Positions 1 through 7,790 are shown, counted from the first letter of the stretch. The stretch: 9,927 nt of DNA from Candidatus Nitrosymbiomonas sp. (GCA_020724185.1 DYHL01000072.1:1109-11035), one strand, 5' to 3'. The notes: generated by a model not told the origin, from the sequence alone. A program made the numbers and translations.

Positions 1-1
1 C

Positions 2-664
2 GCCGCGATCCGCGCGGTGTGGGCGGCCTGGAGCGAGCGGCGGCCGCTGAGCTTCCGCGGCAAGTACTTCACCCTCTCGCTCATGACGCCGTTCTTCACG
101 CCCCCGGGCCCAACACCGCCTGGGCCGCGCATAGAGATCGCGGGAGTCGGCCTGCGGATGTGCCGCCTGGCAGGCGAGGTCGCCGACGGTTTCCACGTTC
201 ACCCGTTCCACACACGCCGCTATCTCCGCGAGGTGGTCGTGCCCAGCATCGAGACCGGCCTGGCCCGGCGCGGCCGCCAGCGCACGGAGTTCAGCATCGC
301 CGCCGCGGTGCTCGCGGCGACCGGTACAGCAGCGGAGGTAGACACGGGCCTCCAGGACCTCCGACGGCACCTTTCCTTCTATGCCTCCACGCCCGCCTAC
401 CGACCAGTCCTGGACTTGCACGGCTGGGGTGAGGTTGGAGAGCGGTTGAGCCGGCTCGCGGCCCAGGGCAGGTGGCAGGAGATGCCCGGCCAGATTCCCG
501 ACGAGATGCTGGAGGCGTGCGCGGTCTGGGGCCCGCCGGACGAGGTAGCCACCCGGCTGCGCGCTGAGTATAGCGGGCTCACCGATCGGCTCGGGATCTA
601 TGAGCCGTTGGTGCCGGGGCGCCGCACCGAGGTCTGGCGCGCAATCCTCGACGGCCTCCGGTAG
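2..664 (+). CDS. Luciferase-like (LLM class) F420-dependent oxidoreductase, 5'-truncated by window edge
   Basis: The reading frame is open from base 2 and ends at TAG 662-664. About 220 C-terminal residues are visible, so roughly the first third of a usual 330-350 residue protein lies off the window. The segment IEIAGVGLRMCRLAGEVADG followed by FHVHPFHT, then YLREVVVPSIETGLARRG, is typical of the C-terminal half of luciferase-like TIM-barrel oxidoreductases, closest in my memory to the F420-dependent TIGR03617 type. Near the end, WGPPDEVATRLR matches the usual late helix (G-x-P-x-E-V). The family moves hydride between reduced flavin or F420 and an organic substrate in the cytoplasm; the substrate here is unknown. 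F420 rather than FMN is inferred from subfamily resemblance, because the cofactor-binding N-terminus is not seen. A GTG at 17 exists but is internal to the fold, so it is not taken as the start. The gene converges on the M3 peptidase gene with 19 bp between stops. Confidence 0.85.
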   Translation, partial: AAIRAVWAAWSERRPLSFRGKYFTLSLMTPFFTPPGPTPPGPRIEIAGVGLRMCRLAGEVADGFHVHPFHTRRYLREVVVPSIETGLARRGRQRTEFSIAAAVLAATGTAAEVDTGLQDLRRHLSFYASTPAYRPVLDLHGWGEVGERLSRLAAQGRWQEMPGQIPDEMLEACAVWGPPDEVATRLRAEYSGLTDRLGIYEPLVPGRRTEVWRAILDGLR

Positions 665-683
665 GACGGACGGCTCGGTAGGG

Positions 684-2402
684 CTAACGGGTTTCGTCGA
701 GCGCCTCGGCAAGAGCCGCCATCAGCGGGGCCATCACGCGGGCTGAGAAATCGAACTCGGCGCCGGCCGCCTCGAAGAGCGCGGGCAAGGGTTCGCGGCC
801 GCCCAGGGCAAGCGCAGAGCGGTACCGGCGAATTGCCTCGGCTCGATCGGCCCGCGCGTGCAGCCACACCTGAAGAGCGCCCATCTGCGCGATCCCGTAC
901 TCGATGTAGTAGAACGGGACCAGGAACAGGTGCAACTGCCGCTGCCACAGGTAGTCCACCACTTCCTGGTACCCGCCGAAATCCACCTCGGGCGCGAGCC
1001 GCGCAAAGATCCGCGCCCACTCCGCGCGGCGCTCCTCGCGCGAGTGCCGCGGGCGCGTGTAGATCCAGTGCTGGAAGGCGTCAATCGTGGCCACCCATGG
1101 GAAGATGAGCACGGTGCGCTCCAACTGCTCGCGGAACGCGCGCCGCGCCTCTTCCGGCGCGGCATAGAACACCCCGAGGTACGGGCTGGCCAGCATCTCC
1201 ATCCCCATCGAGGCAACCTCGGCGAACTCGAGGGGGGCGTCTCTGTAATCCAGGATGGGCTCGTTGCGGGCGGCCAGCATGTGGAACGCGTGCCCCCCTT
1301 CGTGGAGCAGAGTGCGCAGGTCACCGTCCATTCCCACCGCGTTCATGAAGATGAACGGCACGCGCCGTTCGTGCATCGTGCTCTGGTAGCCTCCCGGCGC
1401 CTTGCCCTTTCGGCTTTCCAGGTCCAGCAGCGATGCGTCCCGCAGAAATCGGAACTGCTCCCCCAGTTCGGGGTCCACTCTCGCGAAGATCTGTTCCACC
1501 CCGGAGGTCAACTGCTCGGAGTTCTCAAACGGCCGAAGCGGCGGGCGGCCCAGCGGGTCCACCTCGAGATCCCACGGCCGCAGCTCGGCGAGGCCAAGGG
1601 TCTGCCTGCGTTCGGAACGCAGCCGCCGGACGAGTGGGAGAACCGTCGCCTCAACGGCCTCGTGGAACAGCAGGCAGTCCTCGGGCGTGTAGTCGAAGCG
1701 CTCGCGCTGCCGGAACGCGAACTCGCGATAGTCGGCGCACCCGGCGTTCTGGGCGATCTGCACGCGCAGCGCCAGGAGCTGATCGAAGAGATCCTCCAGC
1801 CTGTCGCGGTCCGCCAGGCGACGGCGGGCGACCAGTTCCCAGGCCTCCTGGCGCACGGATCGATCGGTTTCCTCGAGATAACGCGCCATCTGCTGGAGTG
1901 TGTGCTCCTTGCCCTGGAAGAAGACCGTCATCGCGCCGATGACCTTCTGGTATTGCTGCTTCAGCTTCGCTTCCTCGGTCTCGAGCGGCACATTCTCCGG
2001 CCGGAAGAGCGCCACGCGGTTGGAGACAAGCCGGTCCATCTGCGCGTATCGAGGTGGCAGCGCCGCGCGGTGCGGCGCTCGCAGGTAGGCCTCGTCGAGC
2101 GCGTGGGAGAGCGGCTTGACCCGGGGCACGATCTGCTCGATGAAGAACAGATGCGCCTGCTCGCGGGTTGGATCGTCGGTTTGGCAGGTCATCGCCACGT
2201 ACCGGCGGGCACCCTCCTCGTGGATCACGGAAACAAGCTCGCTGGCATCCTCCAGCCAGCGCTCCAGCGCCCCTGGCGAGTCCGGGATCGCGTCGAGGAG
2301 GCGCTGGAACAGGGGCTCGATCTGCGCCCAGTCACCCATGTCCGCGCCCTCGGGTACGAAGCGCCGGGGGAACGTCTGCTGCAGGTCCACCGCGGGTGCC
2401 AT
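684..2402 (-). CDS. M3 family oligoendopeptidase (zinc metallopeptidase)
   Basis: This 572-residue cytoplasmic peptidase is expected to cleave short peptides. The zinc-binding motif HEGGH lies at about residues 367-371 (LLHEGGHAFH), with catalytic Glu368. The third ligand is most likely Glu395 in FAEVASMGME, 24 residues downstream, which matches the FVExPSQ-type site of thimet-like M3 enzymes. The upstream MNAVGMDGDLRTLLHEGG context, the mostly helical N-terminal half and the length all fit the non-PepF M3 oligoendopeptidase group (TIGR02289-like). No signal peptide or membrane segment is seen. The ATG at 2400-2402 is chosen because AGGAGGT sits 6 nt upstream and the conserved N-terminal PRRFVPEGADMGDW would be cut by the next Met at residue 22. 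It is the second gene of an operon behind pyruvate kinase, 14 bp downstream of that gene's stop, so it is probably co-transcribed. A role in peptide turnover is inferred from the family; no functional tie to glycolysis is evident. Confidence 0.93.
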   Translation of the reverse strand: MAPAVDLQQTFPRRFVPEGADMGDWAQIEPLFQRLLDAIPDSPGALERWLEDASELVSVIHEEGARRYVAMTCQTDDPTREQAHLFFIEQIVPRVKPLSHALDEAYLRAPHRAALPPRYAQMDRLVSNRVALFRPENVPLETEEAKLKQQYQKVIGAMTVFFQGKEHTLQQMARYLEETDRSVRQEAWELVARRRLADRDRLEDLFDQLLALRVQIAQNAGCADYREFAFRQRERFDYTPEDCLLFHEAVEATVLPLVRRLRSERRQTLGLAELRPWDLEVDPLGRPPLRPFENSEQLTSGVEQIFARVDPELGEQFRFLRDASLLDLESRKGKAPGGYQSTMHERRVPFIFMNAVGMDGDLRTLLHEGGHAFHMLAARNEPILDYRDAPLEFAEVASMGMEMLASPYLGVFYAAPEEARRAFREQLERTVLIFPWVATIDAFQHWIYTRPRHSREERRAEWARIFARLAPEVDFGGYQEVVDYLWQRQLHLFLVPFYYIEYGIAQMGALQVWLHARADRAEAIRRYRSALALGGREPLPALFEAAGAEFDFSARVMAPLMAALAEALDETR

Positions 2403-2408
2403 CGTGCT

Positions 2409-2415
2409 ACCTCCT
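2409..2415 (-). promoter_or_regulatory. Shine-Dalgarno site of the M3 peptidase gene
   Basis: On the minus strand this reads AGGAGGT, 6 nt before the ATG at 2402. It lies inside the 14-bp gap after the pyruvate kinase stop. It fixes the peptidase start and shows that the second gene has its own strong initiation signal rather than depending on translational coupling. Confidence 0.85.
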
Positions 2416-2416
2416 G

Positions 2417-3841
2417 TTATCCCTCAACCTTCACGACCTTGAGGAAGTTGGTTGTCCCGGGCTGGCCGATCGGGACCCCGGCGGTGACCACTACCAGGTC
2501 GCCGGCGCGCGCTGCGCCGAGCTCGACCGCCGCTTGCACGCCGCGCGCGATCAGCGCGTCAATGTCGTTGACCCGATCCACCAGGACCGGCCTCACGCCC
2601 CAGGTAAGCGAGAGCTGCCGCAGCGTTTCCGCGGTGTGCGTCACGGCAACGATCGGGCGCCGCGGACGCAGCCGCGATACCCGGCGGGCGGTGCTCCCAG
2701 AGCCGGTCGCCGCAACGATGGCCGCGGCGCCGATCGCCTCCGCGGCCTGGCACGCGGCCAGCGCAATCGCCTCGCCCGTCTCGCCGACCCGTTCGCGCGC
2801 GTGCCGGCTCAGGAGCAGCTCGTACGGCAGCGCTTCCTCGGCGCGCGCGGCGATGGCGGCCATCGTGGCAACGCTCTCGACGGGATGCCGTCCAATGGCC
2901 GTCTCGCCCGAGAGCATCAACGCGTCGGTGCCGTCGAACACCGCGTTGGCGACATCCGCGGCCTCGGCCCGCGTGGGCCGCGGGCGGACCACCATGCTCT
3001 CCAGCATCTGCGTGGCGGTGATCACCGGCTTCCCGTGCCTGTTGCACAGACTGATGATCGTCTTCTGGACGACCGGCACCTCTTCGATCGAGGTCTCCAC
3101 CGCCAGATCGCCTCGGGCGATCATCACACCGTCGGCGGCGACGACGATCTCCTCGATCCGGTCCAGGGCCCGGCGCCGCTCGATCTTGGCCACGAGCCGA
3201 ATCGCCCCACCGCGGCCGGCAATCCACTGGCGCACCTGCTCGATGTCATCCGCGTTCTCGATGAACGACAGGCCGGCGAAGTCCACGCCGTGGGAGATCC
3301 CCCAGGCCAGGGCAAGCAGGTCATCCTCGGTAACGGCGGGCATGCTGAGCCGGGCGCCGGGCAGGTTCACGCCGGCGTGCTGGCGCAGCCGTCCCCCAAA
3401 CTCGACCACGCACTTCACCCGGCCTGCGGCCACGTCCCTGACGACCAGGTCTAGCTCCCCGTCCTGCATGAAGATGTGCTGGCCAGGACTCACGTCGTCT
3501 GCCAGACGGGAGTAGTCCACGGGGATCGTGCCTTCGTCAGCCGTGGTGCCCGCGGACAGAACAACCTCGTCGCCCGCGGCCAGATCAACCGCGCCGCCAG
3601 GCAGGTCCCCTACGCGGATCTTGGCTCCGGGCAGGTCCACCAACGCCCCCAGCGGCACGCCAATCTCATCGGCGGCATGGCGTGCGTACTCCAGGCGGTG
3701 CGCGTGCTCGTCGGGCGTGCCGTGGGAGAAGTTCAGGCGCACCACGTTTATGCCTGAGGCAACCATCCCCCGGAGGATCTCCGGTGACTGCGAGGCCGGC
3801 CCGAGCGTGGCCACGATCTTAGTTCGGCGGAGTGTGCTCAT
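2417..3841 (-). CDS. pyk: Pyruvate kinase
   Basis: Converts phosphoenolpyruvate and ADP to pyruvate and ATP, the last step of glycolysis, in the cytoplasm. From the chosen ATG (3839-3841) the protein has 474 residues, the usual size for a form without the extra C-terminal PEP-utiliser domain found in some Firmicutes. Landmarks in order: RRTKIVATLGPAS (5-17), VVRLNFSHG (33-41, first active-site strand), LVDLPGAKIRVG (67-78, entry to the B domain), RLVAKIE (215-221, catalytic Lys219 and metal ligand Glu221), MIARGDLAVE (240-249, metal ligand Asp245), TATQMLESM (275-283, catalytic Thr275), RPTRAEAADVANAVFDGTDA (288-307), MLSGETAIGRHPVE (309-322). The C-terminal allosteric domain follows and ends TTNFLKVVKV. 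The frame stays open upstream to a GTG at 3925, but residues before MSTLRRTK do not resemble the family, and a GGGAAGA ribosome-binding-like site lies 9 nt before this ATG. First gene of an operon with the M3 peptidase; divergent from the gene at 3950. Confidence 0.97.
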   Translation of the reverse strand: MSTLRRTKIVATLGPASQSPEILRGMVASGINVVRLNFSHGTPDEHAHRLEYARHAADEIGVPLGALVDLPGAKIRVGDLPGGAVDLAAGDEVVLSAGTTADEGTIPVDYSRLADDVSPGQHIFMQDGELDLVVRDVAAGRVKCVVEFGGRLRQHAGVNLPGARLSMPAVTEDDLLALAWGISHGVDFAGLSFIENADDIEQVRQWIAGRGGAIRLVAKIERRRALDRIEEIVVAADGVMIARGDLAVETSIEEVPVVQKTIISLCNRHGKPVITATQMLESMVVRPRPTRAEAADVANAVFDGTDALMLSGETAIGRHPVESVATMAAIAARAEEALPYELLLSRHARERVGETGEAIALAACQAAEAIGAAAIVAATGSGSTARRVSRLRPRRPIVAVTHTAETLRQLSLTWGVRPVLVDRVNDIDALIARGVQAAVELGAARAGDLVVVTAGVPIGQPGTTNFLKVVKVEG

Positions 3842-3859
3842 CGGCTGGAATCTTCCCGA

Positions 3860-3888
3860 AGTATACCAACCCCGCTGCCGCGGCAGAA
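3860..3888 (-). promoter_or_regulatory. Possible sigma70-type promoter of the pyk operon
   Basis: On the minus strand a TATACT hexamer (3860-3865), one mismatch from TATAAT, sits 17 nt downstream of TTCTGC (3883-3888), a poor match to TTGACA. The spacing is ideal, but transcription would begin only about 11 nt before the pyk ATG. The leader would then be very short and would barely include the GGGAAGA site at 3851-3857. Either the -10 match is fortuitous or the transcript is near-leaderless. Confidence 0.3.
3875..3886. promoter_or_regulatory. Perfect 12-bp palindrome in the divergent spacer, possible operator
   Basis: CTGCCGCGGCAG is its own reverse complement and lies in the 108-bp spacer between the divergent starts of pyk (3841) and the gene at 3950. 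It overlaps the -35 side of the possible pyk promoter, where a dimeric regulator could act on one or both directions. No regulator gene is adjacent, and GC-rich palindromes also arise by chance, so operator function is inferred only from position and symmetry. Confidence 0.3.
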
Positions 3889-3936
3889 GGCCCGCCCGCA
3901 GATCAGGGCGAAAAGTAAGGACCATCTCCGCATCGC

Positions 3937-3943
3937 AGGAGGT
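3937..3943 (+). promoter_or_regulatory. Shine-Dalgarno site of the spermidine-synthase-like gene
   Basis: AGGAGGT lies 6 nt before the GTG at 3950. The next in-frame start codons are far downstream, so this site decides in favour of the GTG start and keeps the first membrane helix intact. Confidence 0.85.
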
Positions 3944-3949
3944 ATCTCA

Positions 3950-5482
3950 GTGGTACTCCGCATCGTCGTGTTCGGCAGCGGCGCCGTGCTGATGGGTCTC
4001 GAGATCGTGGGCAGCCGGCTGATCGCACCGTTCTTTGGTAGTTCCGTCTTCGTGTGGGGCGGATTGATCAGCATCTTCCTGGGCGCCCTGAGTCTAGGTT
4101 ACTACATGGGCGGCATGATGGCCGACCGGTGGCCCAGGGCGACCGTGCTGGCGGGCCTGCTCATGCTGGCTGGCATGACGATACTGGCGCTCACGGTGAC
4201 CGCGCGCCCGATTCTGCTGGCGTTCGACGCATGGGACCTGGGGCCGCGGCTCAACCCCATGCTTGCCTCGATCGTGCTCTTCGCGGTCCCCAGCGTGCTG
4301 ATGGGGATGACATCGCCGTTTGCGATCAAGCTCGTGGCAAGGGACCTCAGCACCGTCGGCGCCAGCGCGGGCGTGCTCTACGCGCTCTCGACCGTGGGCA
4401 GTATCGCCGGCACAGTGGGCACCGCCTTCTTCCTGATCCCGGCCCTGGGAGTGAAAACGATCCTCTACCTGCTGGGCGGCACGCTGCTGGCGCTGGCGGG
4501 CATGCTGGCCTCCGCGCACGGCCGGCTGCCCCGCCCTGCCCTGGGAACGGCGGCGTTTATCCTCGCGCTCGCTGCCGCACCTCCGCTCCAGGGGGGGCCG
4601 ATCAGGCTCCCGGTCTCGCGCGTGCTCTACGAGAAGGACAGTGTCTATCATCAGATCAGCGTCATGGAGGACGGCCTCAATCGGTACCTTCGGTTCAACC
4701 GGTCGTTCCAGGGCGGGATGGTCCTGCGCGACCCGTTCGAGAGCCCGTTCCTGTACACGTCGTACGCGCACCTGGCGCATGTCTTCCACCCGGCGATCAG
4801 GCGCGTGCTGTTGATAGGGCTGGGCGCCGGCTCGATCCCGAAGCGGTTCACGCGTGACTACGCCGATGTGAGCGTGGACAGCATTGAGCTCGACCCCGCG
4901 GTGGCGGACGTGGCCAAACGGTTCTTCGAGGTCAAGGAGGACGGGCGTCACCGGATCGTGGTCCAGGACGGTCGGGTGTTCCTGCGGCGCACCGAGGCGA
5001 AGTACGACCTGATCATCCTGGATGCCTACTTTGCCGAAGGCATCCCCTTCCACCTGGCCACCCGCGAATTCCTCGAGACGGTCCGCGCCAGGCTGGCGCC
5101 GGGTGGCATAGTCGTCTCCAACATCATCGGGGCGCTGGAGGGCCCGCAGAGTCGGTTGTTCCGCGCGCTGTACAAGACCTATGGCCGGGTCTTTCCCGGA
5201 CTGTACCCGTTCCCAACAGCGTTCGGCCTGGCCCGCAACCCTACCGAGACCCGCACGATCATCCTGGTGGCAGGTGCGCGCGCCGGGATGACCGGCGAGG
5301 AGATCCTTGCGATCGCGCGGCGCCTGCGGGCGGAGGGGCGGGTGCGCCTGCCCCTTGACCGCTACGCGAAGGACTTCTATGAAAGCAAGGTGTCCACCGA
5401 CGACGTCCCGGTATTCACCGATGACTATGCGCCGGTGGACATCCTTCCCGTATACGGTTGGGAGCCGGAGCGCACCAAATAG
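3950..5482 (+). CDS. Polytopic membrane protein fused to a spermidine-synthase-like (SAM methyltransferase-fold) domain
   Basis: The 510-residue protein has two parts. Residues about 5-212 form roughly seven hydrophobic helices, with typical motifs GAVLMGLEIVGSRLIAPFFG (11-30) and LSLGYYMGGMMADR (47-60). Residues about 220-505 are a soluble spermidine/spermine-synthase-like domain: SVYHQISV (231-238), nucleotide loop GLGAGSIP (290-297), acidic strand end SIELDP (311-316), QDGRVFL (339-345), and YDLIILDAY followed by IPFHLAT (352-371). This matches the family annotated as fused MFS/spermidine synthase. True aminopropyltransferases carry GGGDGG and a DSSDP-like catalytic loop; here the former is GLGAGS and the latter is DAYFAEG, so the loop's polyamine-binding second Asp is missing. 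Normal spermidine synthesis is therefore doubtful, and no speD or speB neighbour is visible. The real substrate is unknown. It starts at GTG with a strong AGGAGGT, is divergent from pyk, and its stop lies 14 bp from the stop of the convergent malic enzyme gene. Confidence 0.85.
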   Translation: MVLRIVVFGSGAVLMGLEIVGSRLIAPFFGSSVFVWGGLISIFLGALSLGYYMGGMMADRWPRATVLAGLLMLAGMTILALTVTARPILLAFDAWDLGPRLNPMLASIVLFAVPSVLMGMTSPFAIKLVARDLSTVGASAGVLYALSTVGSIAGTVGTAFFLIPALGVKTILYLLGGTLLALAGMLASAHGRLPRPALGTAAFILALAAAPPLQGGPIRLPVSRVLYEKDSVYHQISVMEDGLNRYLRFNRSFQGGMVLRDPFESPFLYTSYAHLAHVFHPAIRRVLLIGLGAGSIPKRFTRDYADVSVDSIELDPAVADVAKRFFEVKEDGRHRIVVQDGRVFLRRTEAKYDLIILDAYFAEGIPFHLATREFLETVRARLAPGGIVVSNIIGALEGPQSRLFRALYKTYGRVFPGLYPFPTAFGLARNPTETRTIILVAGARAGMTGEEILAIARRLRAEGRVRLPLDRYAKDFYESKVSTDDVPVFTDDYAPVDILPVYGWEPERTK

Positions 5483-5496
5483 CGGCGCGCGTCCGC

Positions 5497-7782
5497 TCAG
5501 CTCGCCGCGTTGCGTGAGTTCCTCCGCTCGATTGCCTGGGCGTCCGCCACGGCCACCGCGGCCATGTCAATGATGCTGCTGACCTCCGCGCCTCGCGGCA
5601 GCACGTGGACCGCCTTGGCCATTCCCATGAGGATGGGGCCGATGACGGTGGCGCCGCCTATGTGTTGCATCAGCTTGTACGCGACGTTGGCCGCCTCCAG
5701 ACTGGGAAAGACCAAAACGTTGGCCTCCCCGCGCAGCGTCGAGAACGGGTAGTCGGCCTCGCGCAGGGCGGGAACCAGCGCGGTGTCCACCATCATCTCG
5801 CCGTCAACCATGAGGTCCGGACGCCGCGCGCGCACGAGTTCCACGGCCCGGCGGACCTTCTCCGAGAACGGGTGGCGCGTGGAGCCGAAGCTGGAGAACG
5901 AGAGCATGGCCACGCGGGGGGTAATGCCCAGGTCAATCGCCCGCTCCGCAGCCATGATGGCGATGTCGGCCAGATCCTCGGACGTGCTAACAATGTTCAC
6001 CGTCGGATCGGCAAACAAGTATACCTTCCCTTCCTTGAGGACAAGGTAGAGCCCTGAGGCCCTGTCCACGCCGGGCGCAACGCCGATGATCTGGAGCGCA
6101 GGCCGGATCACGTCCGGGTAGTTGTAGGTAACGCCTGCCACGAACGCGTCCGCGTCGCCCCTCTGCACCATCATCGCGCCGAAAATGTTGGGGCGGACGA
6201 TTTCCTCGAAGGCCTCGCGGCAGGTAACGCCCTTGCGCTGGCGCAGACGAAACAGCGCGTCGGCATACGAATCGCGCAGCGGCGACCGCTCGGGGTCCAC
6301 GATCTCCAGGGGAACCGTGACGCGAATCTCATCCATGCGCGCACGGATGACTTCCTCGCGCCCCAGCAGGATCGGGTGTCCGATTCCATCCTTCTTGACA
6401 ACGGCGGCGGCGCGGACGATGCGCGGGTCCTCGCCTTCGGAGAAGACGATCCGCCGCGGGGAGGTCTGGGCCTGGCGCATGATCGCGCCCATGACCTCAT
6501 AGCCTGGCACCAGCCGGCAGGCCAGCTCATCGCGATACTTCGCCAGGTCCACCGTGACGCGGGCCACCCCGGTGCGCATGGCCGCCTCGGCCACCGCCGG
6601 GGCCACCCACAGCGCAACGCGCGGATCGTTGGGCTTCGGTATGACGTACTCCTGTCCGAACTGGAGGGTGGTGAGCCCGTAGGAGCGCAGCACGCTGTCG
6701 GGCACCTCCTCCTTGGCCAGGGCGGCCAGCGCCTGCGCGGCGGCCAGCTTCATCTCCTCGTTGATCTTGCTGGCCCGCACGTCCAGCGCGCCGCGGAAGA
6801 TGAACGGGAAGCCCAGCACGTTGTTAACCTGATTGGGGAAGTCGGACCGACCGGTGCCAACGATGGCGTCGGGCCGCTCCGCGCGCGCCTCGTCGTAGGG
6901 AATCTCAGGGTCGGGGTTGGCCATGGGGAAAATGATGGGGTTGGGAGCCATGCTCTTCACCATCGCGCGCGTAACGAGCCCCTTAGCCGAGAGGCCGACG
7001 AACATGTCGGCACCCACCATGGCATCGGCCAGTGTACGGGCCTTTGTCTCGACGGCGAACCGTTCCTTGAAGGGGTTCATCCCCTCGGTCCGGCCCTTGT
7101 AGACAACCCCCTTTGTGTCCACCAGGGTGATGTGCTCCCGCTTCATCCCCAGCGTCACGAAGAACTCGCCGGAGGCGATCGCCGACGCGCCGGCTCCGCT
7201 GATCACGCACCGGACCTCCTCGGCCCGCCTGCCCGTGATCTCCAGGCTGTTGAGCAGCGCCGCCCCGACGATGATGGCGGTACCGTGCTGGTCGTCGTGG
7301 AAGACAGGGATGTCCAGCTCCTCAATGAGCCGCTGTTCGACCTCGAAGCACTCGGGGGCCTTGATGTCCTCTAGGTTGATGCCCCCCAGTGTCGGGGCCA
7401 GCGCGCGCGAGACGGCAATGATCTCCTCTGCGGTCGTGGCATCAATCTCGATGTCGAAGGCATCCACGTCCGCGAACCGCTTGAACAGGAGTGACTTACC
7501 TTCCATGACCGGCTTGCTGGCCAGGGGGCCCAGGTTGCCCAGGCCTAGGATCGCGGTGCCGTTGCTGATGACGGCAACCAGGTTGCCCCTGTTGGTGTAC
7601 TTGAACGCGTCGAGCGGATCGGCGTGGATCGCACGCACCGGCTCGGCCACGCCCGGGCTGTAGGCGAGCGTCAGGTCACGCTGCGTGGCGCATGGTTTGG
7701 TGAGGGTGATCGCGATCTTGCCAGGACGGCCTAGGGTGTGGTACTCAAGTGCTTCCTCGCGGGTGAACTTCACGGATCCCAC
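5497..7782 (-). CDS. maeB: Hybrid NADP-dependent malic enzyme with C-terminal phosphotransacetylase-like domain
   Basis: Oxidatively decarboxylates malate to pyruvate and CO2 with reduction of NAD(P), in the cytoplasm. The 761 residues match the size of the two-domain MaeB type (E. coli about 759). Malic enzyme part, residues about 1-430: YSPGVAEP with catalytic Tyr41, GNLGPLASKPVMEGKSLLFK (82-101) with catalytic Lys96, INLEDIKAPE (135-144) and FHDDQHGTA (161-169) carrying metal ligands, dinucleotide loop SGAGASA (195-201), MANPDPEIP, and QVNNVLGFPFIFRGALDVRA (318-337). The phosphotransacetylase-like part, about 440-755, contains ANVLVFPSLEAANVAYKLMQ (687-706) and IGPILMGMAK. Its LPRGAEVSSI (728-737) replaces the catalytic Ser and Asp of true Pta enzymes (DLSRGxxVxDI), consistent with a regulatory acetyl-CoA-sensing role known for MaeB. 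NADP rather than NAD is assumed from the family. Start is GTG 7780-7782 with AAGGAGG 8 nt upstream. It lies 189 bp downstream of the hydrolase gene and converges with the gene at 3950. Confidence 0.95.
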   Translation of the reverse strand: MGSVKFTREEALEYHTLGRPGKIAITLTKPCATQRDLTLAYSPGVAEPVRAIHADPLDAFKYTNRGNLVAVISNGTAILGLGNLGPLASKPVMEGKSLLFKRFADVDAFDIEIDATTAEEIIAVSRALAPTLGGINLEDIKAPECFEVEQRLIEELDIPVFHDDQHGTAIIVGAALLNSLEITGRRAEEVRCVISGAGASAIASGEFFVTLGMKREHITLVDTKGVVYKGRTEGMNPFKERFAVETKARTLADAMVGADMFVGLSAKGLVTRAMVKSMAPNPIIFPMANPDPEIPYDEARAERPDAIVGTGRSDFPNQVNNVLGFPFIFRGALDVRASKINEEMKLAAAQALAALAKEEVPDSVLRSYGLTTLQFGQEYVIPKPNDPRVALWVAPAVAEAAMRTGVARVTVDLAKYRDELACRLVPGYEVMGAIMRQAQTSPRRIVFSEGEDPRIVRAAAVVKKDGIGHPILLGREEVIRARMDEIRVTVPLEIVDPERSPLRDSYADALFRLRQRKGVTCREAFEEIVRPNIFGAMMVQRGDADAFVAGVTYNYPDVIRPALQIIGVAPGVDRASGLYLVLKEGKVYLFADPTVNIVSTSEDLADIAIMAAERAIDLGITPRVAMLSFSSFGSTRHPFSEKVRRAVELVRARRPDLMVDGEMMVDTALVPALREADYPFSTLRGEANVLVFPSLEAANVAYKLMQHIGGATVIGPILMGMAKAVHVLPRGAEVSSIIDMAAVAVADAQAIERRNSRNAAS

Positions 7783-7790
7783 CAGGATCG

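Noticed and set aside
665..683. Search for a terminator between the convergent oxidoreductase and M3 peptidase genes
   Set aside because: The 19-bp gap holds only GGACGGACGG-like short repeats, with no hairpin and no T-tract.
858..3515. A plus-strand open frame of 885 codons lying antisense to the M3 peptidase and pyruvate kinase genes
   Set aside because: It is the mirror of two well-recognised genes in GC-rich DNA where stops are rare. Its translation is rich in Arg, His, Leu and Pro with no family motif, and no ribosome binding site or spacing supports it.
3842..3925. N-terminal extension of pyruvate kinase to the GTG at 3925
   Set aside because: The 28 extra residues are unlike the family, and pyruvate kinases begin close to the RRTKIVATLGP motif. 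The extension would also consume most of the divergent promoter spacer.
5481..5497. Inverted repeat AGCGG / CCGCT around a 7-nt loop, spanning both stop codons of the convergent pair, as a bidirectional terminator
   Set aside because: The stem is only 5 bp and no T-tract follows on either strand, so it does not qualify as an intrinsic terminator.
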